From: Sphaeroforma sirkka | Lineage: Eukaryota > Opisthokonta > Ichthyosporea > Ichthyophonida | Reading direction: 5' to 3' | DNA: 48,552 nt | Assembly: GCA_001586965.3 (NCBI GenBank) | Contig: LUCW03001353.1 | Span: forward strand, 1 to 48,552 | Part shown: piece after piece, positions 1-11,350 of the stretch | Layout: the number at the start of each line of letters is the position of its first letter | How positions within the stretch are numbered: the stretch's first letter is position 1 | The notes under the pieces: model-generated | Seen by the model: the letters and a program-made list of their open reading frames with translations, nothing else | What the model was told of the DNA's origin: nothing | Databases searched by the model: none | Made by a program: the position numbers and the translations under genes

Positions 1-988
1 GATATTGCTACACGTCGGTTATTCGATCGCTGCGAGTACCGACATAAAGTATTATTTAGAAGCGGTAATGTTATTCATGTATGAATATTATCACGAAAAA
101 AAAGTACATCATATTATACTTAAGGTCCATTGATGCTGTGTTGAATATGCGTAGAGATGATGACATTTCTCTGAATGTAAACCTATGATGACGGTCATTT
201 TGACTAGTTTATTGAAGGCTATGACTACTATAGTCAATGACATCAACAAAAGAATTTATTTCATTTTTTATTTTTATTGACATATATATCATCATTTTCC
301 TTTTTTTTTTTATCGTCGGTCTCGAAATAAGACCGTTGTATTTGGCTGCCGGAACAATATTTCTGTAATTATTTGAATAGCTAATAATATAGCTTTAGAT
401 GATGCTACAAACGCCATTGACAAAGAGGAGTGGTGTATGTAGGCACTCCTTGTTCTCATGATAAAATTGCACAGAGTTTTGACCATCGATCGATTCCAAG
501 TGCATTGAGATAAGATGTGAATGGTATGAAGTTATTCTAACCCAACGCTCGCAAGTCAGATGTATGATTGCTATTGTATGACCCCTAGGCTTTATTTGAT
601 ACAGAGCTGTACTTATATGCATGAATATATACCGATATCGGCTCTTTGCATGTACATACAAGCATAACACGGCTCGACTCTCAAGGTCTATAGGTCGCTA
701 GCGGAAAAGGCTATATCTCAGTCAATATTGAGCCGATTGGGGCTCTAGTTTTACGATATAAGTTAATTTTTTTTCTAAAATGAGCTTTTAACTTGGTCGG
801 CAGGGATAATTGCTCGATGGAATAGAATGAAGAAGAAAAACTCTGAGGCCGACTCTCTGAACAGGAATGTAGCTGTTTTATACCCGATAATTATTTTTTT
901 ATATAATATACAATGAAACAAAATAGAATACAAGTACGGTATACTTTAAATAAAAGTCGTCCAAAGCATAAAACTCACCCCCCTGTCG
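1..988. other. Left flank, no recognisable gene
   Basis: This AT-rich stretch holds homopolymer runs (for example T-runs near 300-310 and 773) and no frame with a recognisable domain. The longest open frame, 91 codons on the minus strand at 395-670, has no family resemblance that I can see. The stretch ends where sequence matching the 3' part of the B-family LTR begins, near 989, so the truncation breakpoint of copy B1 lies here. Confidence 0.5.
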
Positions 989-1103
989 ACAAGAGGCAGT
1001 CCTGATCATTTTACACAAGCTACCACTGCTAAATCCTAACTGACTAAATTGTATTTTAGTTTAATATAGTTTGAAACCCTAGTAATTTCCATCGAAGTTT
1101 ACA
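989..1103 (+). repeat. Truncated 5' LTR of element B1
   Basis: These 115 bases match the 3' end of the 595-bp B-family LTR seen complete at 38368-38962 and 45432-46026. They end in the same terminal sequence, TCGAAGTTTACA, directly before the B leader. The upstream 480 bp of the LTR are missing and the left side is unrelated sequence, so B1 was truncated at its 5' end. The promoter part of the LTR would be lost. Confidence 0.85.
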
Positions 1104-1182
1104 TATTTTTCAGTTATTTAGTAGTTACAGTAGTGTACTGCTTCTAGACTGTCTGACATCGATTTACTATCCAGCAAATACT

Positions 1183-3270
1183 ATGGCTAAGGGTACTTTC
1201 TAAAAGGCAAGGGAGCCGCTAGCTCTAAGCCTGCTAAGCCTGCCGAGGTTCCTGAGGTCCCTGTGGAAACACCTAGCCTGTCTGGATTTGAGCCTGCCGA
1301 GGATACTGATGGGGAAGCAAATTCTGAGGTTGGTACAGAGGATTATTCTGAGGATGACTGTCGGATCCTAAAGCCTTGGAAGAAGAGGTATCTACTACCG
1401 CGGAAAGGCTCGCCAGCGTCCGTGTATCACCTAGGAGTGAAGCTCAGGACCCCAGCTTGCCCCTGACCACGTGCCGTCAAATATTGGGGATAAACGTCGA
1501 AAGGCTGGAAAATTCGTGGATACGAATGTCGGGGGGGCATTATAACTCCACATCTAAAGGACACTCCAGCACAAATCCGGCGTGAAAAGGAAGTATTGAC
1601 CTGTCCGAAAATTTCGGTTTCGCCATCGATGGAGAAGCCATTCCATTCAGCTCAAATCTTGGGGCCGAAGCTGAGGACGCCATAACTCGACAACGAGTGG
1701 CTGGATCCTCTCAATCTCGACGCCAATTGAACCGCACTGAAGCGCTCTTGAAGGAGCTAGCGGCAGCAGCAGTTGTGGACCCCTCTATCGTGTCCCACTT
1801 GGCTGATATTCTTCCTATACCGAAGAAGAAGAAAAAAATTCGGGCCGGGTTTCGAACCCGAGACCTACTGGTTTACCAGCCAGTATGTTTACCACTAAGC
1901 CAGTTACCACTGGCGAGAGAGATAATATTTCAAAAATTTAATCTCTATAGCTCTGATGTTGCTACCATCGACCATCCTCTTGACAAACCTAACCCTGTCA
2001 GAGGATATGATCGTATGGAACTCGATGAGGCTTACCATCCTCGTAATATCGACCCTCATTTGCCAACTAACCCTGGTAATCACGATTTTGGCAATCGCTA
2101 CACCAGTACCTCGTTAGAGAGTTCCCGCTCTAATCCTGAGGATGAGGAAGTGAGAACCAGACATACTCGTCTCAGGCTATTACGCTCTGGTATGCAAGTC
2201 CTTGAGGACCGTCTATTGAATGACTCTGACCTTGACGATAGGAAAGCGGATAACATTCGCTATCTAATCGATAACAAGAGAAAGGAAATAGACACCATCT
2301 TGGCACTAGCAGCCCGTAGCACTGAGCATGAGCCTCGTGAACACTTAGAACCAAGCTTTATAAAGCAGCTAGGTAACGCGCAGGCTGAGGTCGATTTCTC
2401 TACTAATGAGAGTACAGTGGAGACACTGAAGGCCTTCGACCAACTTAAGGAGTCTGCCAGCCTTAGGGATAAGCAGATGATGAATGCCTTTATTCATTTC
2501 TGTGAGCCAGGTGAATGGCGAACTATCTTGAAGGCTCATGAGCCCAACTGGAAAGCCCTACCCTGGCACCAGTTGCGTGATAATATACTTAACACCTTTT
2601 TTTTGAAGATGCACGTGACCGTGAACTTCTAGAGTCTCGCAAGTTCTTTGCGAACGATACCACTATTCGAGGTGCTCTAGCTCATATGACACATATGAAT
2701 ACACGGATGGGTGGTCGTACCTATACTGGCGAATATTTATTAATTTGTCAGATGATGGAGACTCTGGGAGCTAACCTCTTTAAGAAAGTCAATGATGACA
2801 TCATCGCCTATGGTGATTTGCGATCTATGCCTTGGTCTGTCTTTGAGAAGATAGTACACAAGCATACCAATTCCTCTACTAGAGTACTTAGTACCACGAG
2901 CTACACCCAGCCCACTAAGCGAAACGCAGTAGAGACTAATACTGCGCGTAGTACTAAGAAAACCTCGCACTACTACTGGAGGGGGTACTGGCTCTACTTC
3001 TACCGAACCGAAAGGTGATAAGAAGGTGAGAGCGCCTTGCAAGAAGTGTGGTTACAACCTCACAAAACGTAATGGCAAGTGGAATGGTAGACACGACCCT
3101 GTTAAGTGTGCACCAGGCAAAGCCAGATTTTGGACCCTATATGAAAGAGTGTGCTACTTGCAAGGGTACTAACGGTTGGCACAAAGAGGATTGCAAGGAC
3201 TTACCAGACGTCCAAGTTAAGCACCGACAGTACCATATGTGCGCACTAGAGCAAGATTATGAGAAAATGA
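1183..3270 (+). pseudogene. gag: Gag of B1, frameshifted
   Basis: This is a capsid/nucleocapsid precursor of the B family. The ATG at 1183 is the family start (MAKGT), but one extra T near codon 6 closes the frame at once. The frame is regained around 1263-1466, then 1697-2632, 2686-3018 and 3048 onward. A T8 run at about 2599 causes another shift; the B3 copy has T7 and the B2 copy reads FFED here. The C-terminal part carries a cysteine/histidine cluster, CX2C-X14-HX4C followed by HX4CX2C-HX3C, probably a zinc-binding nucleocapsid domain, though not the canonical CCHC knuckle. The frame stops at 3270, where element A is inserted. Compared with B3, the last codon before the pol part is CGA rather than UGA. 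Confidence 0.85.
1838..1915 (-). other. tRNA-like segment antisense within gag B1
   Basis: On the minus strand this segment reads box-A-like TGGCTTAGTGG, then box B GGTTCGAAACC, followed by a T7 run (A-run at 1832-1838 on the plus strand) that would end a Pol III transcript. A T-arm stem can be drawn around the TTCGAAA loop. The 5' and 3' ends do not form an acceptor stem, so it is not a normal tRNA gene. The gag frame 1697-2632 reads straight through it. Related segments sit at the same place in the B2 and B3 copies. Confidence 0.6.
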
Positions 3271-3519
3271 TGTGGTCAGAATACAAGTACTTATATTTAT
3301 TTGATTATTTTAGGTTTATTACAAGTTTTACAGTTTATCAGAATAATCTGATAAACTGGGTTTTAGGGTTTTGCTGGTTTTACAGCACATGACTAATGAC
3401 TCATTTAAGAGTCAGTCATTTTAGGATTACTGTTTATAATTACTAATAAATGAACAACGTCCCCTCCTTGAGGAGGAGAACGTTGAGATACAGTTATCTC
3501 GCGTATACTTACTACTACA
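3271..3519 (+). repeat. 5' LTR of element A
   Basis: This is a 249-bp direct repeat of 11555-11802 with TG...CA ends. The two copies differ at several positions by eye, for example near 3394, around the CCTCC stem at 3461, and in an extra CTA at the 3' end, so the insertion is not brand new. Three strong inverted repeats lie inside, at 3331-3358, 3389-3419 and 3455-3485. Confidence 0.9.
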
Positions 3520-4837
3520 TTTTTAACTTACCATAGAAGTTGGTAGTTTATTAGTAATTACAGAGAAAGCTACAGAATATGAAGTAGTCAGTAGCTGGCA
3601 CATACTTTTTTTTTTGTTATAAGTATAACAATTGAAAGACAATGCGAACAGAGAATGTCGCATCAAAATGAACGATTTAGATTATCCGGTCGTTGGTTTA
3701 ACGACGTGTGGACGACGAGGATGAAGAAAGAATCTACTAATACGAGTGAACCAGAAGAGCGAACATTCCAATCAAGCAGAACATTAACCAGGGTCAACAA
3801 GGAAAGTCTCACGACGATCAAATGACGAAATCAGACAATCAGTCAGAATCCACAGATAAGTAGTCATGTGTGAGTACAGGTAGGAAGGTTGTTTTCAGTG
3901 TGAGACAGGTACAAATCGAATTGCAAGGTAATGAGCTTAAATTGTATTTAAGAAGTTGTTAGAAGAAAGTTCTTTAGGATCCACAGTAGTGTAGTAGAGA
4001 TGGGGAGATGTACATGGTTAGTACCGACTCGGTTAGTACGATGACGCAATGAATCAGCGGCATACTAGATTATTTTACAAAAGTTTTTAGAATGGGATAT
4101 TAGGAAGCATACAGAGACACAAGTAAGCACCTGTGAGTTATTAGGAGCATATAAGGGTGGGGGCGCACATAACACGAACGATGCAAGTAAATACAAGGTT
4201 AAATTGTGAAAATGATATGCGAACACACTCAAATCACTAGAACTTCCAGATAAATCAGGTCAACGGAGAGGATCAACAGTATGCACAGAAGGTGTGGTTG
4301 ACGGCAGCTTAGTTTAGGAGTGCAATAACGAGCAATCGTTCTTAGATCAAGAAGCATATTCCAACAACCGCAACAGCACATGACAAGGACATCACGGGTA
4401 AGAAGAGTAAAAGAGGAGCGATGAGGGAAGTTCCCAACAGGGTCCTGCGAATAGGCCGTCATTACGCCGGAGTAAGAGCTGGCGAGGAGTAGAACAAGAA
4501 GTGGCTCCGACTAATGAGGCACTCAACCATATGTTATTGTGGGATGAAGAGTAAGACAGCTGGTAGTGTTAGAGTAGATAGACTATCCACACTACTTATG
4601 TTAGTGTAGGAAATAAAACAGTCACGAGGGAACCCACGAGTTCCTCGGAGATCGATGTCGAGACGTTATGTGTTTGAAGGATGAAATTTAATAGAAAATG
4701 AATATTTATATTCAGTACTCTATCAGTTCATTCGCACACATTTCTAGTTCTCCATTGACAAACAACTCACCAACCATGTCCTACCCCCCGCCAAAGTCGT
4801 AGACAGCAACTCTTGAATCCTGAGCGCCGCAAGGAAG
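3520..4837 (+). other. Untranslated leader of element A
   Basis: About 1.3 kb between the 5' LTR and the first gag-like frame holds no conserved coding frame. Long leaders are usual for large Ty3-type elements and normally contain the primer-binding and packaging signals, but I cannot place either. Bases 4197-4557 recur in inverted orientation at 38007-38367, which shows that the family has or had another copy in this window. Confidence 0.7.
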
Positions 4838-7022
4838 ATGATATCGACCGACGTGGAACTAAACGTCGTCAGTCCCATACGGAACGCTCCGCCCGCACTC
4901 AGGTCAGGCTCTGAGGGGCAACAACAGACACATCTTGGGGCTCCACACATTATTTCCGCGGACGACAAGCAGCTACCAACAGCAAACAAAAATGGACCTG
5001 CACAATCTGACGAGGATGTCATATTCGAGGGTGAGACCAAGGAAGTACCCGACCTGCGTGCGGACAGTAGTCAGACTTTTATTGGTGAACAGGTAGCCAG
5101 TGAAGGGCTGTCCCCTCGTTCGTCTCGGGATACCCAGGGGCCTTATTTCCCAGTAATGACCCACCACGCCTCCCACCTAACAAGCGGAAGCGTCACCGGA
5201 ACCGTACCAACAACAAGGAAACGGCACGGGAACAATCGTCAGCTCAGAAACTCACGGAGCTGATGACACAACAGCAGTCTCTCTCTTTGAAAAAAAATAC
5301 GAACAGAGGTTACAGCGCATAAACGCCGGACGAACTACAATAGGGGCCGGCCGCTAAGGAGAGTTCTTCTGACGCACACGAACTGGTACAGGCAGTACCA
5401 GAGGACGAAGACAACCCTACCTTCCGAATTCAAGGCTGTGAGCGTCCGTTTTATGGACTCAGGTACAAATCACCAGGGTCAGAGGACAGTTCAACCGAGG
5501 AGGATGATACTCTGTCTGCCAGTGAGAACACACCAACTTTTCAAGAGTTTGCACATGAACAAGTATTAGCCAGACAGAATCCTCAAGGTAAGGAGGCGGT
5601 GAAGAATAGACAGGACCGATTAAGTACGAACCTGCGCCAACAACAGCAACGTCAGTGGGGCGAGAAAGAAGCGCCCAGTGAATATGTACAGACACCTAAA
5701 CGACAAGAGAAGGAGACAACAGTGCCTCCGCCCACACCGGCTAGTATCGAGAAAAGGCGACAGGCGCTACACGCACGGATACTACATTTAGTGACGAGCT
5801 ATGCCAAGCAATCGAGGAGAATAACACGGCTCGAGCTGAAGCTCTTCGGGGCGTGATTGAGACACTTCGAGCTACATTAGAGCCCCGACCGGTAGAGAAT
5901 CGTCCCGTACCTTCACCACGTACGTGGCCTGATTGGCCGTCGAACAGATACTACCTACATGATATTATGGAACGGGACACAAGAGGGGCTCTCCTCGAGG
6001 CGTTCAAGAACGCACAAATCGCAGGGCTGGACGAGAGTTGGAACCTTACATGGTTTCATAAGGTACTATCTTACTTCAAGGCGGAGAAGTCAACGCTGGA
6101 CTACATCCGCGACAACTCTGAACGGTTGAAGACATGCACACCTCAGCTACAGATCGAACAGATCTGTTCGCACGAAACACAAGCCACTGTCGATCCCGCG
6201 TTTCGCAAGTTAGCCAAGGGCCGAAGTCGGAACATGCACACTCCTCTTATGGAACAATTGACACAGCTCATGGAGAACCACAGGAGGGCACGTGAACGGT
6301 GCCAGACAGATGCCGACTTCCAACAGAATTTAGTGAACCACTGCATTGTACAACTGTTAGAAGAAGCTCTCAACGGCCGTACGTATGAACGTACTCTACA
6401 GTTGCATCCCAAATGGCAACTGATGGAGACACACGAGCTTATACAGCTGTTGAGCCCTGACATTCAGGATGCACAGCAACGTACGACAGCACGTTTCCAG
6501 GGTCGCAACAACCGCGAGGGCCCGACGACCAATGGAAGTCGCGACCACACCAATAGCCGCCCCAACCTACAGACGAGTAGACGACAAACGCAGAATTGGA
6601 CTCAACGGCCCCAACCTACGGTACCAACGACTTGTGCGGGGTGCCAGGCACAGGCGCCACCAGGTGGTAGGCACATCCCACGGTGTCATCATTTCAGGGC
6701 GTCGCAAGCGGTGAGCGCGGAGGGTCGGGCAAGGCTATACGACAACAACCGTCCTTTGAGGGACGTACAATCGGTACACAGACCGTCCACAACGTCAACC
6801 GCAGGACAGGGGCAGAATACATCCCAGACTAGAGACGTAGTTACAATACGTCCGACGCCTCAAGTACAGGTGAATGCGATTACACAGGACGAAGACTTGG
6901 CTCCACCATCGGAAGCTACAGAGATTCATATCAACACGATCCTTTACGAAGACTTCGAGCACATGACGTCAACACCAAACCACACCTATGAGACGTGGGA
7001 GTCGGTAGCCGACCATGCATGA
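4838..7022 (+). pseudogene. gag: Gag of element A, frameshifted
   Basis: The capsid part is one frame, 5853-7022 (389 codons). It shares motifs with gag of C1 and C2, for example the PRTWPDWP stretch, a DTRGALLEA stretch and GLDESW. Upstream coding is broken between 4838-5263 and 5343-5856, and the start at 4838 is only the first usable ATG. Residues near the end form a zinc-knuckle-like CX2CX9HX3C (about 6634-6690), a spacing also present in family C and unlike the classic CX2CX4HX4C. The frame ends at UGA 7020-7022 and the protease follows in the same frame with no ATG at its start. This suggests stop-codon readthrough for Gag-Pol. Confidence 0.85.
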
Positions 7023-7687
7023 GAGGTGAGGGTGTCTGAGTCGGATAGGAGCTTCATATTTGTTACCACGATTGGAGCAGTGATGGCAATACAAGACCCA
7101 TTGCTGACGTCAGACAACCGAGTCTATATTCAAGTACAAATCAACGGACGTACGTTCAAAGCCTTGATAGACACGGGAGCAAATAGAAGTTGTATCTCAC
7201 AGACATCCGCAGACCTCCTTGGCCGACCAATAACTCCGGCACCACCTGGGTCATTTATATATTTAGCTGACAAGGCGGTGCGAACTCCTCGACTGGGGAC
7301 GACGGAAGTGGTACCTATAAGGTACGGTACCAGAATTATCGACGGTTCATTAGAATTGATGAACTTGCCGACGGGTATATATGTTATAGTGGGCAAGATA
7401 TGTTGAAAGGCTTGGGCCTATACATAGGCGGTATCCAATCGCCACTTGCACCAATAGACCCCACAGAACTAGATGAGCTCCTCGAACCCATACCGCGCCG
7501 ACAAGCACCTAACACGACGGAACCCGTCGATGTACGCGAACGGTTGGCACAGGATTTGGAAGCCAATGCGAAAATTGCCGACAACGCGCGCTGTCGTCTG
7601 GAAGGGAGTGAGGTAACCATCCCAGTAACCCATGAACAAGCGTTGCAGATGCGGCGATCGGCGCGTAACTTCGTATCCGATCGATGA
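7023..7687 (+). pseudogene. pro: Aspartic protease region of element A
   Basis: A retropepsin-like domain is shown by the active-site motif LIDTGANRSC at about 7165-7195, with flap-like sequence following. The frame continues in phase from gag after the UGA at 7020, and the first codons (EVRVS) match those after the family C stop (DVRVS). The first ATG is only at 7083. A frameshift near 7400 moves the end of the domain to frame 7400-7687, which closes at UGA 7685-7687. The C1 copy has Trp at that aligned codon. It would be cleaved from Gag-Pol and process the polyprotein. Confidence 0.85.
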
Positions 7688-8955
7688 CTCCCCTATGTGG
7701 ATAAACAAGTGAAGAAGTGGTTGACGGATTTGGTGATCACGAAACGAACGACACCAACGACTGTTAATCTTCCTCTCCTTGCGGTACCGACATTCGATGC
7801 GGAAGGCAACGTCAAGAAGGTACGCGTGTGTTTAGACATGTGTGCCGTTAACGCGCTTATTCCTGGTGACCAGTTCCTCATCCCCAAGGTCAACGAACTC
7901 ATATCTCGCCTCAAGAGTAAGAAGTACTACACGACGCTGGACATATCGGCTGCATACCACAGGCTGCCCATACATCCAGACTCACAATACTTATTTAGTT
8001 TTACACACGAACGTTATCAGTACTCGTTCACATCAGCACCGTTCGGTCTTCATGTACTCACGCAGCAGTTCCAACGTACCTTGAGTACAATACTTGATGG
8101 CTTACCGGTTCACCACTATATCGATGACATAGTTATCGCCAGTGACGGTTATGACGAACACGTTAGGACGGTGCAGAAGGTGATACAACGCTTAACATAC
8201 CACAGGTTTAAGCTTAACCCTGCCAAGTGCCACTTCGCTATCTCCGAAGTCATGATCCTAGGGAAGAAAGTATCGGCACAAGGCATTGACATTGACCATG
8301 AAAAGCAGGCCAAGCTGATCGACTGGCCCACACCACTACGGTACAAAGATATAGCCTCGGCGTTGGGTTTAGCAAATTACCTCCACGAACATCTGCCTAA
8401 TTTCGCGAACACGGTTGCACCCTTTGCGCGAATTTTGCAAACTCAAACCAAAGGAGTTGATAGGTGATCGTTGGGAGGAGAGACATGCACAGGCGTGGCA
8501 GGCAATGAAGGACGCAGTGGTGAATGCTGTGGCGTTACACTTTCCGGTCGACGGCATTCCTCTGAACTTGGAAACCGACGCTAGCGATTACGGTTTAGGG
8601 GGGAGCGCTATTCCAATGGGTCAACGGTAAGAAACATTACTTAATGTTCTTTAGTAAGACTCTGAACCATGCGCAACAGAACTACGCCACACCTATGAAG
8701 GAGTTACTGGCATTGGTATATGGACTGTCACATTTCAGGGAATACTTGGATGGGCAACGGTTTGCGGTCTTCACGGACCACAAGGCCCTTGTGTATATAA
8801 ACACAGCTCAAGCTTAATCCGATGCTTCAGAGATGGCATCATATCATCGCGCCATTCAACTTTACCATATCGCATATACCAGGAGAGACAAATGTGCTCC
8901 CGGACATGTTAAGTAGAGTACACGAGGGACAGCGGAGCAGGACGAACTCGAAATA
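7688..8955 (+). pseudogene. pol: Reverse transcriptase and RNase H of element A
   Basis: The RT runs from 7697 to about 8440 with LPLLAVP, RVCLD, the YYTTLD catalytic Asp motif, SAPFGL and the YIDD box near 8119. These are the standard Ty3-type RT motifs. A frameshift near 8440 leads to RNase H in frame 8415-8630 (ETDASDYGLGG). A second near 8615 continues the domain (FFSKTL, FTDHKAL), and a third lies near 8805. The enzyme would copy element RNA into DNA and remove the RNA strand. Three frame breaks in 1.2 kb make a functional product from this copy unlikely unless the indels are sequence errors. Confidence 0.88.
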
Positions 8956-9480
8956 ATGTATACAGACGGCTGGCAGTTATTCCCTAGTTACTTTGAACAA
9001 GCGCAACAACACTTTGGACCGAATGACATAGAAGTATTTGCGGACCCAACCAACGCTCAGCTTCCTCGTTTCTGGACGAAGGATGATGGGGAAGGAGCGT
9101 TTGCCCACGACTGGTCGATAGTCGATGGATGGATGAACCCGCCTGGGGAACAGATACACAGGATGTTACGCAAGATACGAGCCGACGGCGCACGGGCCAC
9201 AGTATGTCCACCATGGGTACCAAGAGCACCATGGTTCGACCTGTTCAAGCAGTTATTACAGACAGAACCGGTGCTGGTACCACGGACACCACACACGTTC
9301 CTCAAGTACGCTAAGTACGCATGTGGGAAGACACCATGGGGTCATACCGTAGTAGCACGGGTGGGTCCTCCCAATGGATTCAAACTGGACCCGCTGTTTT
9401 CACAGCGACTTGGTTTTGCAGAACCAAAGCATACAAAATATGTCATGTGCTTAGACACAGCGCGAGAAATCTCAGTGGCA
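8956..9480 (+). pseudogene. Dam-like N6-adenine methyltransferase-like domain of element A
   Basis: Residues about 12-140 of the frame starting at 8956 read EVFAD...LPRFW...DDGEGAFAHDW...GWMNPPG...ATVCPPWVPRAPWFDLF. This matches the pattern of phage-type Dam-like adenine methyltransferases (DPPY/NPPY-type motif IV, with a following Pro-Trp hydrophobic strand), also known from DIRS-type retrotransposons. The aromatic residue after NPP is replaced by Gly here, while C1 has NPPW, so activity is doubtful. The domain sits between RNase H and the integrase zinc finger in one frame with the integrase, so it would be a segment of Pol. Whether it methylates DNA is not shown. Confidence 0.7.
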
Positions 9481-10816
9481 CTGGCAGATGCAGAGGGTCA
9501 ACCGGCGTTTGCACAAGCGAGTCCGGCGGAGAAACAGCGTCGTACGCAACTCACGCAAGCGCAACACGAACAAGGACATCATGGGGCGGCGGACACAGTC
9601 CAACAACTTCGTCAGAACGGTCACGTTTGGCCAGGGGCACTTGAGTTAGCCACAGAGGTTAAGCGGCAATGTGGCACATGTTTGGGACAGGACACACTTC
9701 GTAAAGGTTTCCACCCGATGATTAGCATCGATGCACGCTACCCGTGGGACCATATTCAAGTGGACTACATCCCGATGCCACTGGAGTCCAGACGCAAGAA
9801 CAATTATATTCTTCACGTCTTAGACATCGCCACAGGCTATTCTATCCTTCGAGCCACACCGGACAAGACAAAGGAAACCACGACACAGACACTCATAGAG
9901 ATTTTTGGCGAACATGGCTTCCCCGTAAAATCCAAACAGACATGGGGAAGGAGTTCACCAACAAGTTAGTGGAGCTTCTGGTCCAGGAAGTGGGGATGCT
10001 ACATAAGGTGTCTCCACCATATCGACCCCAAGTGCTGGGCGCGGCAGAACGACGTCACAAGGAGATTACACGTTCTATTCGACAATGCTGTGAGGCAGTT
10101 CCCTTCGATGGGACGAACGCCTTCCGTTTACGATGCTATACCAGAACCTTCGGATATCCCGTCGCCATAAGAGTGCACCGTTTAGCGTGTACTTTGGCCG
10201 CCGCCATGTTCCGTTCGCCGATTTCACGGACGAGTTACCGGATTCTCAGCCGATGACGAATGACACCTGGGCACAACGATTAGACCAGTTACAGGACACT
10301 ATATTGCCGACCCTCCACCACATTACCAAGAAGTATACAGGCAAGCTTACGACGACATTTGACCGCCTGCATGCTCACGACTTGGTACATTTCGACGAAG
10401 GAGATGTGGTCATGGTACGATCAGAAGGCCGAACAACGAAGGCTATGCGGCCATTGTTTGGACCATATGTAGTCAAGGCTAGACACGGCCAACGCTACGA
10501 GTTAGCGAACAAGGATGGTTCCGCCCCACCAGAATTCAAGACCAAACCGGTACGGGTGGAACTTCTCCGTTTAGTGCATAGACGCACAGACCCACCAATT
10601 AACGAAGACTTATGGACCGAAGGAGGGGTTGAGTTTCGCCATATTATCACACATCGTACGAATGATGAGACGGGGAAATTAGAATACCTGGTGAGATGGC
10701 GAGAAGGCGAACCAACGTGGGAAACAGCAGAAGCTTTTGATGATGCCAACGATATCGCGGCCTACCACAAAGCTTCGCAGACACGGACACGTAAGCGCCA
10801 ACGTGCACAGTTCTAA
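9481..10816 (+). pseudogene. pol: Integrase with chromodomain, element A
   Basis: The integrase zinc finger is HX3H...CX2C (HEQGH and CGTC, about residues 204-242 of the frame from 8956). The first catalytic Asp is in HIQVDYIPM near 9763. A frameshift near 9930 carries the second Asp (IQTDMG) and the catalytic Glu (GAAERRH) into frame 9744-10256. A further shift near 10120 opens 10133-10816, which holds the C-terminal DNA-binding region (GDVVMVRSEG) and then a chromodomain (EYLVRWREG..PTWE). Chromodomains in chromoviruses steer integration toward particular chromatin marks by binding modified histone tails. The polyprotein ends at 10816. Confidence 0.88.
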
Positions 10817-10850
10817 TACTTTATCTTCAATATAACTTTGTTCTCGGATA

Positions 10851-11137
10851 TCGAGCTCAAGCTCTGGAGCATAAACCAGCCACTCGAGCTCTTGAGTATA
10901 AAAAAGCAGCGACTCTAGCTCCGAGTATAATCCAGCAACTCTAGCTCCCGAGTATAAACCAGCCACTCGAGCTCTTGAGTATAAAAAAGCAGCGACTCTA
11001 GCTCCCGAGTATAAACCAGCCACTCGAGCTCGCGAGAATAAACGGTTAGCACTCGAGCTCGCGAGGGAAAATCGTCAGCGGCGACTCAAGCTCGCGAGGT
11101 TAAATGAGCCACTCTTGCTTCGGAGTATAACACAGCG
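10851..11137 (+). repeat. Palindrome-cored tandem array in the 3' region of element A
   Basis: About ten imperfect units of 25-33 bp follow the chromodomain. Each has a core like CTCGAGCTC-nn-GAG followed by TATAAA and CCAGC. The CTC...GAG core is self-complementary, so each unit could fold as a short hairpin. Some units recur nearly exactly, alternating two unit types. No open frame uses the array. It lies about 400 bp before the polypurine tract, in the 3' untranslated region. Confidence 0.85.
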
Positions 11138-11350
11138 AAATCAATCAAACAACTCCTTGGGCATTGTTTTGAAACAGCGGGTTAATGGTTTGCACGGTTT
11201 CTGCCACTGGCAGTTTTTTTCTCCGACACAAGTATAGTCCTATATTGTACTTGCCAAACTCCTATATGCTGACACAGATGAACAGTAGCTTCAAGAAAGA
11301 CGATTCAAACACGACCGGTCGCTCTCTGACGTAAAATGCCACATCGGGTC

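Noticed and set aside
4229..4462. Minus-strand 77-codon frame, repeated at 38100-38333
   Set aside because: The repeat is explained by shared A-leader DNA, and the frame shows no protein features.
6143..6463. Cys-rich minus-strand frame of 106 codons
   Set aside because: Shadow of the capsid frame of element A.
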